64,000 nt of DNA from Thermocoleostomius sinensis A174 (lineage in GTDB: Bacteria; Cyanobacteriota; Cyanobacteriia; Elainellales; Elainellaceae): assembly GCF_026802175.1 (NCBI RefSeq), contig NZ_CP113797.1, forward strand, positions 2,891,026 through 2,955,025. Reading direction: 5' to 3'. A model generated the notes under the pieces. The model was not told the origin of the DNA. It saw nothing but the letters and a program-made list of their open reading frames with translations, and searched no databases. Positions 27,102 through 36,212 of this stretch are shown piece after piece (the first letter of the stretch is position 1; every line of letters starts with the position of its first letter). A program made the position numbers and the translations under genes.

Positions 27102-28172
27102 ATGCCTACAATGCTTGATACAAGTACCGTACTAGAGGTGCTGCGGCCGGTGCAAGATCCTGAACTTCGCAAAAGCTTAGTTGACTTGAATATGATTCGG
27201 AATGTTCAGGTGGATCACGGTAAGGTTAGCTTCACGTTGGTTTTAACCACTCCTGCCTGCCCTTTGCGCCAATTTATCGTGGAAGATTGTGAACGGGCCG
27301 TCAAAACTTTACCAGGTGTAGATACCGTTGTTGTAGATGTTACGGCTGAAACTCCGCAACAGAAAGCCTTGCCCGATCGCGCTGGCATTGCTGGTGTTAA
27401 AAATATCTTGGCAGTTTCCAGTGGTAAAGGTGGAGTCGGTAAAAGCACCGTGGCGGTGAATGTGGCGGTGGCGCTGGCTCAGTTAGGGGCAAAGGTAGGG
27501 GTGATTGATGCTGATATCTATGGCCCCAACACGCCAATGATGCTAGGTTTGGGCAATGCCAAGGTAACGGTACAGCAAACGGCCAATGGTGAAATCCTAG
27601 AACCTGCCTTTAATTACGGTGTGAAGCTAGTTTCGATGGGCTTTTTGATCGACTTTGATCAACCCGTGATTTGGCGCGGCCCTATGTTGAATGGCATTAT
27701 CCGTCAATTTCTTTACCAAGTTCAGTGGGGCGACCTAGATTACTTAATCGTAGACATGCCACCTGGAACTGGTGATGCCCAGTTGACCCTGGCACAGGCA
27801 GTCCCGATGGCAGGTGCGGTTATTGTCACAACCCCGCAATCGGTTGCGTTACAAGATGCTCGACGCGGGTTGCGCATGTTTCAACAACTGCAAGTTCCAG
27901 TTTTGGGTATTGTTGAAAATATGAGCTACTTTGTACCACCCGATCTGCCCGATCGCCAGTACGATATTTTTGGCTCTGGGGGCGGTGAAAAAACCTCTCA
28001 AGAACTTGGACTGCCCCTCTTGGGCTGTGTTCCTCTGGAAATGCCCGTTCGAGAAGGTGGCGACCGAGGAATTCCCATTGTTATTGACTCTCCAGCGTCT
28101 ATATCAGCACAAGCATTAATGGCGATCGCTCAACAGATTGCCGCTAGGGTCTCCGTTGCAGCCCTGTCCTAA
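27102..28172 (+). CDS. mrp: Mrp/NBP35-type Fe-S cluster carrier ATPase
   Basis: A 356-residue P-loop ATPase that binds and delivers [4Fe-4S] clusters to apoproteins in the cytoplasm. It has an N-terminal MIP18/DUF59 domain (about residues 5-85: VLEVLRPVQDPELRKSLVDLNMIRNV) and a ParA/MinD-like domain with deviant Walker A SSGKGGVGKSTVAVN, IDADIYGPNTPMMLG, and the Mrp signature YLIVDMPPGTGDAQLTLAQ. The C-x-x-C of the NBP35 type is absent in the last third, as in several cyanobacterial Mrps. ATG 27102 with GGAG six bases upstream is the preferred start over ATG 27081. It is 57 bp upstream of rodA on the same strand, a likely two-gene unit. Confidence 0.9.
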   Translation: MPTMLDTSTVLEVLRPVQDPELRKSLVDLNMIRNVQVDHGKVSFTLVLTTPACPLRQFIVEDCERAVKTLPGVDTVVVDVTAETPQQKALPDRAGIAGVKNILAVSSGKGGVGKSTVAVNVAVALAQLGAKVGVIDADIYGPNTPMMLGLGNAKVTVQQTANGEILEPAFNYGVKLVSMGFLIDFDQPVIWRGPMLNGIIRQFLYQVQWGDLDYLIVDMPPGTGDAQLTLAQAVPMAGAVIVTTPQSVALQDARRGLRMFQQLQVPVLGIVENMSYFVPPDLPDRQYDIFGSGGGEKTSQELGLPLLGCVPLEMPVREGGDRGIPIVIDSPASISAQALMAIAQQIAARVSVAALS

Positions 28173-28229
28173 TTCCCAAACTCTCGCTCGAAAAGGCTCA
28201 CGAACCTCTAACCCCCACCCCCGTTCCTT

Positions 28230-29486
28230 ATGCTCCAACGATCCTTTAGTCGCCTCAATTGGAAAGCATTGTTGCAACCGTGGCAGGAGTTTGATTGGCT
28301 CTTGTTTGCCCTTGTTGTCGGACTCACCGTTTTTGGTGGCGTCGCCATTCGCAGCGTAGAGTTGCACCACGATACTGGTACCTGGTGGCAACATTGGATT
28401 ACGGGCGGCGTTGGTATGGGTTTGACCTTGATGATTGCCCGATGGCGGTACGAAAATTTGATTCAGTGGCGCTGGATTATCTATGCCCTGACCAATGTGG
28501 GGCTACTAATTGTTATTTTCTTGGGAACAACGGCCAACGGGGCCCAGAGTTGGGTAGCTGTGGGTGAGTTCTATGTTCAACCGTCTGAATTTGCCAAAGT
28601 AGGTGTCATTGTCACCTTGGCAGCAGTGATGCAAGAACGAGGTGCCTCAACAATCGCCATGGTGCTCAAAATTTTGCTGATTACCGCTCTGCCTTGGGGA
28701 TTAATCATGCTGCAACCAGACTTAGGAACATCGCTGGTCTTCGGTGCAATTACGTTAGGCATGTTGTACTGGGGCAATGCAAACCCGGGTTGGCTGATCC
28801 TTTTAATGTCACCGATCGCTTCTGCCTTTTTGTTTGGGCTATTTCTACCCGGCTGGTTGGTATGGGTGGTGCTGATGGTCATGATTGCTTGGCGCACCTT
28901 GCCGTGGGCTTGGACTGGAGCATTTGGCGTGGCGGTTGTGAATTTGATTGCCGGGGGACTTGGAAAATTTGTTTGGGAACAGTTGCTGCAACCGTACCAA
29001 CGCGATCGCCTGGCATTGTTTCTCAACCCCGATCAAGATCCGTTAGGCGGTGGCTATCACTTGATTCAATCTCGCATTGCCATTGGAGCCGGGCAGTTGT
29101 TCGGGCGTGGGCTAAATCAGGGCACCCAAACGCAGTTAAGCTTTATTCCAGAACAACACACCGATTTTATTTTTTCAGCGATCGGGGAAGAATTGGGCTT
29201 TGTTGGCTGCGCGCTCGTTTTGTTGATTTTTTGGCTGATTTGTTTGCGGCTAGTGCTGATTGCTCAAAATGCTAAAGATAATTTTGGATCGCTGCTGGCG
29301 ATCGGGGTATTATCGATGATTGTATTTCAGGTTTTGATCAACATTGGCATGACTATTGGACTGGCACCAGTCACTGGCATTCCATTGCCTTGGCTGAGTT
29401 ATGGTCGAGCCGCACTGTTAACCAACTTCATTGCGATCGGGCTAGTAGAATCGGTTAACAATCATCGCCATCGCTTGAAGTTCTGA
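28230..29486 (+). CDS. rodA: Rod shape-determining SEDS glycosyltransferase RodA
   Basis: A 418-residue polytopic protein of the SEDS family that polymerises lipid II into glycan strands during elongation, working with PBP2 and MreBCD. Ten or so helices are evident. SEDS markers include NGAQSWVAVGEFYVQPSEFAKV, LQPDLGTSLVF, GGYHLIQSRIAIGAGQLFGRGLNQGTQTQLSFIPEQHTDFIF (with the catalytic-loop Asp) and IGEELGFVG. The usual C-terminal SYGGSS is SYGRAALLTNF here. Residues 1-30 are cytoplasmic. It is 57 bp after mrp. A small-gene cluster converges from the other strand only 4 bp after the stop. Confidence 0.93.
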   Translation: MLQRSFSRLNWKALLQPWQEFDWLLFALVVGLTVFGGVAIRSVELHHDTGTWWQHWITGGVGMGLTLMIARWRYENLIQWRWIIYALTNVGLLIVIFLGTTANGAQSWVAVGEFYVQPSEFAKVGVIVTLAAVMQERGASTIAMVLKILLITALPWGLIMLQPDLGTSLVFGAITLGMLYWGNANPGWLILLMSPIASAFLFGLFLPGWLVWVVLMVMIAWRTLPWAWTGAFGVAVVNLIAGGLGKFVWEQLLQPYQRDRLALFLNPDQDPLGGGYHLIQSRIAIGAGQLFGRGLNQGTQTQLSFIPEQHTDFIFSAIGEELGFVGCALVLLIFWLICLRLVLIAQNAKDNFGSLLAIGVLSMIVFQVLINIGMTIGLAPVTGIPLPWLSYGRAALLTNFIAIGLVESVNNHRHRLKF

Positions 29487-29490
29487 AGCG

Positions 29491-29790
29491 CTATTCAAGA
29501 CTGCTATAGCCCGACTCGGTGACAATTTCATAGCGCACTAGCTCGGTTACATCAAATTCTACATAGGTTGGAATCACCAAAGCCTGTGGTGACAGGGCAG
29601 GCACAAGAAAAAGTTGACCGTCTGCATCATACAGAAAGAGGCTAACTTTTTCGTCATCCCCAAACTCTGCCACAATGCCGAACTCAAATCCTCGCCAACT
29701 ACTCGATTTTCGCGCTGCCCAATCTTGGGAGCGGTAAGGGTGTTTTAACCGCACAATATCCCCTAGGCTCAGCCTATAGTTTTTAGCCAT
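29491..29790 (-). CDS. Conserved small protein of unknown function
   Basis: About 99 residues from ATG 29790 (MAKNYRLSLGDIVRLKHPYRSQDWAARK). A longer form from ATG 29835 would add 15 residues encoded by a small repeat (GTAATTTCG twice) and is less likely. The sequence has a beta-rich look: LGDIVRLKHPY, FGIVAEFGDDEKVSLFLYD, GQLFLVP, YVEFDVTELVRYEIV. It has no cysteines, signal or membrane segment. The start resembles small SH3-like/KOW-type barrels but no family is recognised. It converges on rodA (4-bp gap) and lies just downstream of another small unknown gene on the same strand. Confidence 0.6.
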   Translation of the reverse strand: MAKNYRLSLGDIVRLKHPYRSQDWAARKSSSWRGFEFGIVAEFGDDEKVSLFLYDADGQLFLVPALSPQALVIPTYVEFDVTELVRYEIVTESGYSSLE

Positions 29791-29856
29791 TGCTTCGATC
29801 TCGCTTAATTTGTAATTTCGTGTAATTTCGCGCATCTCATCGTGTCTATTGTTCCT

Positions 29857-30252
29857 CTATTGCTCATCCTTTCGTCGTATTGCTTCATACCACCACTCCC
29901 GCTCCGTTGGCGATAGCTTTACATGGTACAACGTCACGACAAACTGCCGTCCTGAGTATTCTTGCCCAATCACTTCAACACTATAAGAGGGGCTGTTTTT
30001 AGTGGCCATGTCAGGAATAAAGCGTTTGCCAATGCGCCGCCAACTCGGTTCCTTACCGCGCCATTCCAGGCGACAGCACGGCCAAGGTAATTCTTCGCGA
30101 TCGAACAGGCGACAACAGGGCCCAAGGACTCGATAGGTGAAATGTCCACCAGGACTGTAAAACGTGTAGCCGTAGGGGTAGGGATGAACTGGTGACAAGA
30201 TGGATGAAAACGAAGAAATGAAAAGAGAGGAAGGAACCACAACAATCGCCAC
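29857..30252 (-). CDS. Conserved small protein of unknown function, two Cys-Cys pairs
   Basis: A frame of 131 codons opening at GTG 30252. The first 20 residues (MAIVVVPSSLFISSFSSILS) are hydrophobic and could be a signal or an artefact of an over-long start; the family-like part seems to begin near YGYTFYSPGGHFTYRVLGPCC. Two adjacent-cysteine pairs, GPCCRLFDREELPWPCCRLEW, 15 residues apart, suggest metal or cluster binding. The tail SVEVIGQEYSGRQFVVTLYHVKLSPTEREWWYEAIRRKDEQ looks well folded. I do not recognise the family. It precedes the gene at 29491-29790 on the same strand by 66 bp. Confidence 0.5.
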   Translation of the reverse strand: MAIVVVPSSLFISSFSSILSPVHPYPYGYTFYSPGGHFTYRVLGPCCRLFDREELPWPCCRLEWRGKEPSWRRIGKRFIPDMATKNSPSYSVEVIGQEYSGRQFVVTLYHVKLSPTEREWWYEAIRRKDEQ

Positions 30253-30467
30253 TCAGAAGATTAAAACAATCTCTAAAAATAGTAGCCAAAAAAACCAGAA
30301 CGATCGCCACCAGCACCGGAGCGATCGTCGTCGAGCATATTTCAAAGTGACAATAACTGTAAAATAGATAACCGTAAAACTGAGTCCTCTAGTCTGGTCA
30401 TCTAGCTATCCTAGCTACAGCACAACCTGAAGATGACCCAAGCCAATAGTCCTACGACTAACTCAGC

Positions 30468-30770
30468 TTACCAACTGGATTTCACTACACCGGGCAACAA
30501 CCCCTCGTGCGCCATTTCCCGAAGAACGTGACGAGATAACCCAAAGTCGCGGTAATAGCCTCTGGGGCGACCAGTCTTCCAGCAGCGATTGCGCAATCGA
30601 GTCGGAGCGCTATTGCGGGGCAACTGCTGAATTTTGCGGTGAATTTCAATTTTTTCTTGCTGAGTTTCAGCCGCAGCAAACTGCTCTAGTAGATCCTGTC
30701 GTTTCTGAGCGTATTTTTCTACTAGCTTTTCGCGCTTCTTCTCACGCTCAATCATGCTCTTTTTTGCCAT
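30468..30770 (-). CDS. rpsN: 30S ribosomal protein S14
   Basis: A 100-residue S14 in the small ribosomal subunit head. ATG 30770 gives [20 protein letters not shown], the standard N-terminus; the 7-residue upstream extension is not family-like. The C-terminal block [41 protein letters not shown] is highly conserved. This is the zinc-independent (C-minus) type: the two C-x-x-C zinc pairs of short S14 are absent, with only one Cys left. As in other cyanobacteria, it lies outside the main ribosomal operon. Confidence 0.97.
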   Translation of the reverse strand: MAKKSMIEREKKREKLVEKYAQKRQDLLEQFAAAETQQEKIEIHRKIQQLPRNSAPTRLRNRCWKTGRPRGYYRDFGLSRHVLREMAHEGLLPGVVKSSW

Positions 30771-30842
30771 GAAAAAATTTGGAACCCTCATTAAGTAGCA
30801 TTTTCCATTATATCGAATTCTTTAGCAGCGTGAATAGCTTGA

Positions 30843-31727
30843 CTAGAACCTCAGATCGGCAGGCTGACGGTTTAACGAGAGCCGCAGCAGCGACAGGGTC
30901 AGAATCAGTAAGAACATCACTAGCCCGATCGTACAGGCATAGCTGATTTCGAGATCTTGAAAAGCGCTTTCATAGATGTAATAGACCAGCGTCTTGGAGC
31001 TATTGCGCGGCCCCCCCTGAGTCATGATATAGACTTCCTCGAAGACTTTGGTGGCTGAAATAGCAGAAATTACAGCTACCAGAAACAAGTAGGGGCGCAT
31101 CAAAGGAACCGTAATATCCCAATGTTTGCGCCAACCATCAGAACCATCGATCGCCCCTGCCTCATACAAATCGGCGGGAATCGATTGTAACCCCGCTAGA
31201 TAAATCACCATGTAGTATCCTAATCCTTTCCAAATGGTGACAGCCATAACGCTGAACAAAGCAAAATTGGGGCTAGTCAGCCAAGGAATGCCATCTTGGG
31301 TTAGGCGCAAGGCCCGCAGCAGTTGGTTGAACAATCCGGTTTCGGCATACAACCAGCGCCAGGCAATCCCTGCCACCACCATGGAAATCACCACGGGTGT
31401 GTAATAGGCGGCACGGAACCAGCGAATACCTGGCAAGGTTTGATTCACCAAAATAGCAAGGCCCAGCGGTGCTATCACTAGAATTGGAACTACACCAATC
31501 AAATAAATTAGTGTATTGGTTAGGGTTTTCCAGAACACCCGATCGCTCAACAGTCGTCGAAAATTTTCTAACCCAATCCACAACGGCGGTTGTGTAATAT
31601 CGTACTCGTAGCGAGTGAAGCTCAGATAAAACGCTTGCAGCGCCGGATAAAAAACAGTTAGCCCCAAAATTAGCAGGGCTGGCAGTAGGAACAGATAAGG
31701 GGTGAGGCGTTGGCGATACACGGGCAA
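30843..31727 (-). CDS. Sugar ABC transporter permease (MalF/UgpA type)
   Basis: A 294-residue inner-membrane permease with six predicted helices. The EAA loop that docks to the ATPase is clear near residue 190: YEAGAIDGSDGWRKHWDITVPLMRP. Other family marks are LFLLPALLILGLTVFYPALQAFYLSFTRY at the N-terminus and FEEVYIMTQGGPRNSSKTLVYYIYESAF. It belongs to CUT1-type carbohydrate importers, which normally also need a second permease, a binding protein and an ATPase; none is beside it. The start is TTG 31727 or GTG 31721; no ribosome binding site settles it. The substrate may be a di- or oligosaccharide or glucosylglycerol-like solute. Confidence 0.88.
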   Translation of the reverse strand: MPVYRQRLTPYLFLLPALLILGLTVFYPALQAFYLSFTRYEYDITQPPLWIGLENFRRLLSDRVFWKTLTNTLIYLIGVVPILVIAPLGLAILVNQTLPGIRWFRAAYYTPVVISMVVAGIAWRWLYAETGLFNQLLRALRLTQDGIPWLTSPNFALFSVMAVTIWKGLGYYMVIYLAGLQSIPADLYEAGAIDGSDGWRKHWDITVPLMRPYLFLVAVISAISATKVFEEVYIMTQGGPRNSSKTLVYYIYESAFQDLEISYACTIGLVMFLLILTLSLLRLSLNRQPADLRF

Positions 31728-31913
31728 GAGGTTGGAGATAGGAAGTTAGGGTAAAGTCTAAAGCATAACGATAAAAAGTGTCCCCTAAACGAGACCAAAC
31801 TCCGCGTCTGTCCAGAAGCTTGTGTCAATTGTATTAACTGTGCCTAGAAGTGAACTTCAGAAAAACCCTTCTGGCTTATTTTTCATTCTTCATCTATGGC
31901 TGCAAGCTTGCGG

Positions 31914-32477
31914 CTAAACACCCACGGGTGTAAATAGGGCTTCTTCGATGCGTTCGAGTGCTTTTTCAATATCATCATTGACCACTTGAATATCAAACTC
32001 ATGGGCCGCCGGAATTTCAGATTTCGCGCGTTCTAAACGACGGGCGATCGACTCTTCAGAATCATGTCCGCGACTGCGCAGGCGATATTCCAGTTCCAGC
32101 AGAGAAGGTGGCAAAATGAAAATTTGAAAGGCTTCTGGAAAGTTTTGGCGAATTTGTCTTGCGCCTTCCAGTTCAATTTCCAGTACCACCCAGCGCCCTT
32201 GGCGAATATTTTCCTCTACAGGACGGCGAGGTGTCCCATAGCAATTTCCGGCAAACTCTGCCCATTCTAGTAACTCGTTATTGAGTACCATCCGGTCAAA
32301 TTCCGCACGACTAACGAAATAGTAGTGTTGTCCGTTAGTTTCACTCGGTCGAGGCGGGCGCGTCGTCACAGATACGGAAAAATAGAGTTCTGGATGCCGT
32401 TGTAACAGCGATCGCAGCAGTGTTCCTTTGCCCACGCCGCTTGGTCCAGTTAATACAATCAGTTTACCTATTGCCAT
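31914..32477 (-). CDS. gmk: Guanylate kinase
   Basis: A 187-residue enzyme phosphorylating GMP to GDP with ATP. The P-loop [10 protein letters not shown] is at residues 10-19. The GMP-binding set [25 protein letters not shown] with R and Y contacts, [15 protein letters not shown], and [16 protein letters not shown] follow, as does the lid region [19 protein letters not shown]. Length is standard. It lies downstream of remA on the same strand (282-bp gap), an arrangement also known in Firmicutes. ATG 32477 follows CGAGATCC. Confidence 0.96.
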   Translation of the reverse strand: MAIGKLIVLTGPSGVGKGTLLRSLLQRHPELYFSVSVTTRPPRPSETNGQHYYFVSRAEFDRMVLNNELLEWAEFAGNCYGTPRRPVEENIRQGRWVVLEIELEGARQIRQNFPEAFQIFILPPSLLELEYRLRSRGHDSEESIARRLERAKSEIPAAHEFDIQVVNDDIEKALERIEEALFTPVGV

Positions 32478-32759
32478 GGTTGGATCTCGAAATTCAATAG
32501 ATTGGGGTACTCAACTAGATACGTTTTTAGATACTCATCAATTAGACACGCGACTCGATGATTGACTAGGAAACCTGATTGATCTGTATCTCGATCGCCG
32601 ACACGATAAGAAATTGTGATTCAGTATACCTTGTTGAGTTGCCATCAAACCGCTTAGGACAGTGAGTTTTGCATTTCCAGGACTTGAACTTAAGGTCTAA
32701 GGTGTGAATCGTCCTGTTTCAGTTCAATTCACCCTCAAAACCTTTTTAAACCCCAAGCA

Positions 32760-33026
32760 CTAACTATCTCCGTGGTCTCCTTTATGAATCACAAAGCGAT
32801 TTGCTACCGTTTCAGGCTGAATTGCTGACAGCACAACATGTCCTGAATCTGTAATAATGACCGCTCTTGTTCTGCGCCCATAGGTGGCATCGATTAGCTG
32901 ACCGCGATCGCGAGCATCGCTAATAATTCGCTTAATCGGTGCGGATTCCGGGCTAACGATGGCAATGACTCGGTTGGCAGAAACGATGTTGCCAAAGCCG
33001 ATATTCACCAGCTTAATGTCCATCAT
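32760..33026 (-). CDS. remA: RemA-like (DUF370) DNA-binding protein
   Basis: An 88-residue protein of the RemA/DUF370 family. The start [32 protein letters not shown] is diagnostic. In Bacillus, RemA forms rings that bind repeated DNA sites and activates matrix and osmoprotection genes; the cyanobacterial target is not known. The middle [34 protein letters not shown] is also conserved. Start could be ATG 33026 or the next codon, ATG 33023. It precedes gmk on the same strand and diverges from rqcH; the same three families are neighbours in Bacillus. Confidence 0.9.
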   Translation of the reverse strand: MMDIKLVNIGFGNIVSANRVIAIVSPESAPIKRIISDARDRGQLIDATYGRRTRAVIITDSGHVVLSAIQPETVANRFVIHKGDHGDS

Positions 33027-33353
33027 GTAATTTAAATCACCCAGCCAGAGGATACTAACAGCTTATTTCCAATGGTATCGGCAAAAATTTTGACCAACAA
33101 GATAAAAAAAGAGTGGATGAAGAAAGAAACACGGTAAGACCTGCCGTTGAGATAGGCAGTGAGAACAAGCCAGAAGTGGAACAAGGAGTGGGATAAAGTA
33201 GAAATATGAAGAAAAACTAAAACTTTGAGTTTAGATAATTAATGTCAAACTGCTGCTGATTAGGTTAGCTAAAAAGGGATAGCCAACCTAGCTTCCGCCT
33301 CCCAATCCCTAACTCCTCTTTACCCCTCAACCCCTAATTCCACCTCTTCTGCC
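33027..33353. other. Divergent promoter region remA/rqcH
   Basis: 327 bp between divergent remA and rqcH. The right end (33296-33345) is a pyrimidine-rich run of TCCCAATCCCTAACTCC-like blocks, resembling degraded interspersed repeats elsewhere in the window. No gene is seen. Confidence 0.4.
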
Positions 33354-35087
33354 GTGCAACCTGTAGACTTCACCACTTTCACTGCCACCTGCGCAGAACT
33401 ACAAGCAGATTGGCTGCCCGCCCGCCTAGAGCAGGTCTATCGATGCGATCGGTATACGGTTGCCTTGGCTTTGCGCACCTTGAAGCAGCGCGGTTGGTTA
33501 ACATTGTCTTGGCATCCTAATGCTGCTCGGCTATGTATAGGAGAGGCTCCACCCCGAACGCCCGACACCTTTACCTTCAGTCAGCAGTTGCGGCATCAGA
33601 TGAGCGGGTTGGCCTTAGTAGCGATCGAAACAATTGCCCCCTGGGAGCGCGTAGCCGATTTGCAGTTTGCCCAACGTCCTGGTGATCCTATTCTCTGGCA
33701 TTTGTATGTCGAGATTATGGGCAAATACAGTAATGTGATCCTCACCAATTCGTCCAACCTAATTGTGACAGCCGCGCATCAAGTCAACAGTCAGCAATCG
33801 AGTGTTCGCACGATTCAAACCTCACAACTTTACGAAGTGCCACCCGCTTTGACCGACCCCATACCCAGTCTGGAGGAACCGAAACAGCGCTGGCAGGAAC
33901 GGGTAAGCTTGGTTCCCGGGCCATTGTTACGCAATTTGCTGAAGAACTATCGGGGCTTGAGTTCGGCGTTGCTGCGATCGATGCTTCAGGCAGCCGAGTT
34001 AACCCCAGAGCAATCCACTGAGACTTTGCAAGAATCTGATTGGCAACGCCTGTTCGATCGGTGGCAACAGTGGCTACAGGCGCTTGAGCAGAAGCAGTTT
34101 CAACCCGGCTGGCTAGCAGAGGGCGGCTATACGGTGATGGGCTGGGGAGCTACCAACCCCGAGAAAAGCGTACAAGTGCTGCTGCATCGCTACTACACTG
34201 ATCAACTGAATCAACAGGAATTTGGGCAACTGCGCCACCAACTCAGCCAAAAACTGAGCAGTTTGCTGAAGAAGTTGCACAGCAAAGCCCAAGATTTTCG
34301 AACGCGCTTGACTCAATCGGAGGATGCCGATCGCTATCGGGAACAAGCCGATTTGTTAATGGCTTACCTGCGAGCATGGCAACCCGGGATGACACAAATG
34401 GTGCTACCAGATTTCACCACCAATGAGCCTGTCATCATCGCTTTAAATCCAGAGAAAAATGCCGTGCAAAACGCCCAAGCCCTCTACAAACGCCACCAAA
34501 AATTGAAGCGATCGCGGGCTGCCTTGGAACCCTTGCTAGCTGAAGTGCAAACTGAAATTGATTATCTAGAACAGGTAGAGGTGGCGATCGAGCAATTGAA
34601 CGAATATAAGCAGCCGGATGATTTGACTTCGCTGATGGAAATTCGCGATGAATTAATTCATCAAGGTTACATCAACGATCCCGATCAGCGCTATCGCCAT
34701 GCAGCATCTTCCCAAACAACTAATTTCTTGCGCTATCAAACTCCAAGTGGCTTCGATGTGTTAATTGGTCGCAACAATCGCCAGAATGATCAACTCACGT
34801 TTCGCGTGGCGGGTGACTATGATCTCTGGTTTCATACGCAGGAAATTCCCGGTAGCCATGTGTTGCTGCGGCTTGATGCAGGAGCCATCCCCGATGAAAC
34901 CGATCTGCAATTTACGGCGGATTTGGCAGCTTACTATAGTCGTGCTCGTCAAAGCGAACAAGTGCCAGTGATTTACACGGAACCGAAGCAGGTGTTTAAG
35001 CCCAAGGGGGCAAAGCCAGGCATTGCAATCTATAAACACGAGCGCGTGATTTGGGGACAGCCGCAGCGGATTACGGGTGGGGAGTAG
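33354..35087 (+). CDS. rqcH: RqcH/NFACT ribosome-quality-control factor
   Basis: A 577-residue NFACT protein (Rqc2/RqcH, formerly fibronectin-binding FbpA-like). It binds stalled 50S-peptidyl-tRNA and directs alanine tailing of the nascent chain. It has the NFACT-N domain (MQPVDFTTFTATCAELQADWLPARLEQVYR, then YVEIMGKYSNVILTN), a helix-hairpin-helix and long coiled coil (about residues 290-430), and the C-terminal NFACT-R domain with FDVLIGRNNRQNDQLTFRVAGDYDLWFHTQEIPGSHVLLR. The Asp-Arg motif of NFACT-N appears as ER (IAPWERVAD). The start is GTG 33354, with no strong ribosome binding site. It is divergent from remA and convergent with arsH. Confidence 0.92.
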   Translation: MQPVDFTTFTATCAELQADWLPARLEQVYRCDRYTVALALRTLKQRGWLTLSWHPNAARLCIGEAPPRTPDTFTFSQQLRHQMSGLALVAIETIAPWERVADLQFAQRPGDPILWHLYVEIMGKYSNVILTNSSNLIVTAAHQVNSQQSSVRTIQTSQLYEVPPALTDPIPSLEEPKQRWQERVSLVPGPLLRNLLKNYRGLSSALLRSMLQAAELTPEQSTETLQESDWQRLFDRWQQWLQALEQKQFQPGWLAEGGYTVMGWGATNPEKSVQVLLHRYYTDQLNQQEFGQLRHQLSQKLSSLLKKLHSKAQDFRTRLTQSEDADRYREQADLLMAYLRAWQPGMTQMVLPDFTTNEPVIIALNPEKNAVQNAQALYKRHQKLKRSRAALEPLLAEVQTEIDYLEQVEVAIEQLNEYKQPDDLTSLMEIRDELIHQGYINDPDQRYRHAASSQTTNFLRYQTPSGFDVLIGRNNRQNDQLTFRVAGDYDLWFHTQEIPGSHVLLRLDAGAIPDETDLQFTADLAAYYSRARQSEQVPVIYTEPKQVFKPKGAKPGIAIYKHERVIWGQPQRITGGE

Positions 35088-35139
35088 GAAGTGGGGAGTC
35101 GGGAAGAGGTACGTTTCACGGACTTTTATTTCCAAAGGT

Positions 35140-35805
35140 CTATATCTTTTGTAGTTGGACTCCATTAATCGTTTCGCTGATTTTCTGAAGTGATTCTTCG
35201 ATTCCTTTCTGTTTTCGTTCACTGTAGCGATCAGTAAGATAATCGGTGTGTTCTCGTAGCAGCAATGTAAATTTGTAAAGTTCTTCCATTACATCAATCA
35301 CACGATCGCGATAGGGCGAGTCTTTCATTGTTCCATCTTCGTTGAATTCTTGGTAAGCTTTGGCAACTGAGGATTGGTTAGGAATGGTGAACATCCGCAT
35401 CCATCGTCCAAGTAATCGCATGGTATTAACTGCATTAAACGATTGTGATCCGCCACTAACTTGCATGACGGCTAACGTTCTGCCCTGTGTGGGCCGAACG
35501 GCTCCTAAACTGAGGGGAATCCAATCAATTTGGTTTTTCAAGATGCCTGTAATTTGACCGTGCATTTCCGGGCTTGACCACACTTGTCCTTCCGACCAAA
35601 GGCTTAATTCGCGCAATTCCTGTACTTTGGGGTGGGCATCTGGGACACTACCGTAAACGGGCAATTCACGTGGGTCAAAGAACTTCACCTCGGCTCCAAA
35701 TTCCTCAATAATGCGGGCAGCTTCTTCAGCTAACAAACGACTATAGGAACGCTCGCGCAGGGAGCCATACAAAAACAGAATTCTGGGTCTGTGTTCAAGG
35801 GGCAT
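35140..35805 (-). CDS. arsH: Arsenic-resistance NADPH-dependent FMN reductase ArsH
   Basis: A 221-residue flavoprotein of the ArsH family, which oxidises trivalent organoarsenicals and reduces quinones or metals with NADPH. The flavodoxin-like FMN loop is [42 protein letters not shown] and [31 protein letters not shown] follow, all hallmark ArsH sequences. It probably forms a tetramer in the cytoplasm. GAGG nine bases before ATG 35805 supports the start. It is 59 bp downstream of arsR, so the two form an arsenic-responsive operon. No efflux pump (ArsB/Acr3) or arsenate reductase is nearby. Confidence 0.93.
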   Translation of the reverse strand: MPLEHRPRILFLYGSLRERSYSRLLAEEAARIIEEFGAEVKFFDPRELPVYGSVPDAHPKVQELRELSLWSEGQVWSSPEMHGQITGILKNQIDWIPLSLGAVRPTQGRTLAVMQVSGGSQSFNAVNTMRLLGRWMRMFTIPNQSSVAKAYQEFNEDGTMKDSPYRDRVIDVMEELYKFTLLLREHTDYLTDRYSERKQKGIEESLQKISETINGVQLQKI

Positions 35806-35864
35806 CGCGTTTAACCTCGTTTAGAAATAATAGGCATGAATCAATTGGCAAAGATCCCGAATGA

Positions 35865-36194
35865 TCATTGGGTGCAATCCTCAGATGTTCGATCGCACCA
35901 GACGGAAGGATCGGCTTTGCAGCAATCTTCTGTTAAAAACGCTAGCAATGCCCCAGTTCCTGCCCAATTGATGGAATAGAAGATCTGCCGCTGTACTCGC
36001 CAAGAACGCACCAAATTCGCTCGCTCAAGCTGAGCTAAATGGCGAGATAAGGTTGAAGGATTCGCAGCTAGGAGCGCCGCAATTTCTCCGGCAGGTAAAC
36101 CAGAGGGTCCCGATCGTACCAGCAAACGATAGGCGGCAAGGCGGGTTTCTTGAGCCAGGGCTAGTAGCGCTTCGATCGCAGTTTTAGATTCCAT
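35865..36194 (-). CDS. arsR: ArsR-family metalloid-responsive repressor
   Basis: A 109-residue winged-helix repressor. The DNA-binding core is LALAQETRLAAYRLLVRSGPSGLPAGEIAALLAANPSTLSRHLAQLERANLVRSWRVQRQIFYSIN. Unlike the E. coli protein it lacks a C-x-C-x-x-C in the recognition helix region. Instead, cysteines sit at the C-terminus (DCCKADPSVWC and DCTQ), as in ArsRs that bind As(III) at a C-terminal site. As(III) binding would release it from its operator, turning on itself and arsH. It is first in the arsR-arsH operon and directly downstream of a TTGC/GCAA-symmetric site. Confidence 0.88.
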   Translation of the reverse strand: MESKTAIEALLALAQETRLAAYRLLVRSGPSGLPAGEIAALLAANPSTLSRHLAQLERANLVRSWRVQRQIFYSINWAGTGALLAFLTEDCCKADPSVWCDRTSEDCTQ

Positions 36195-36212
36195 TCTTTT
36201 AATTTAACATAG

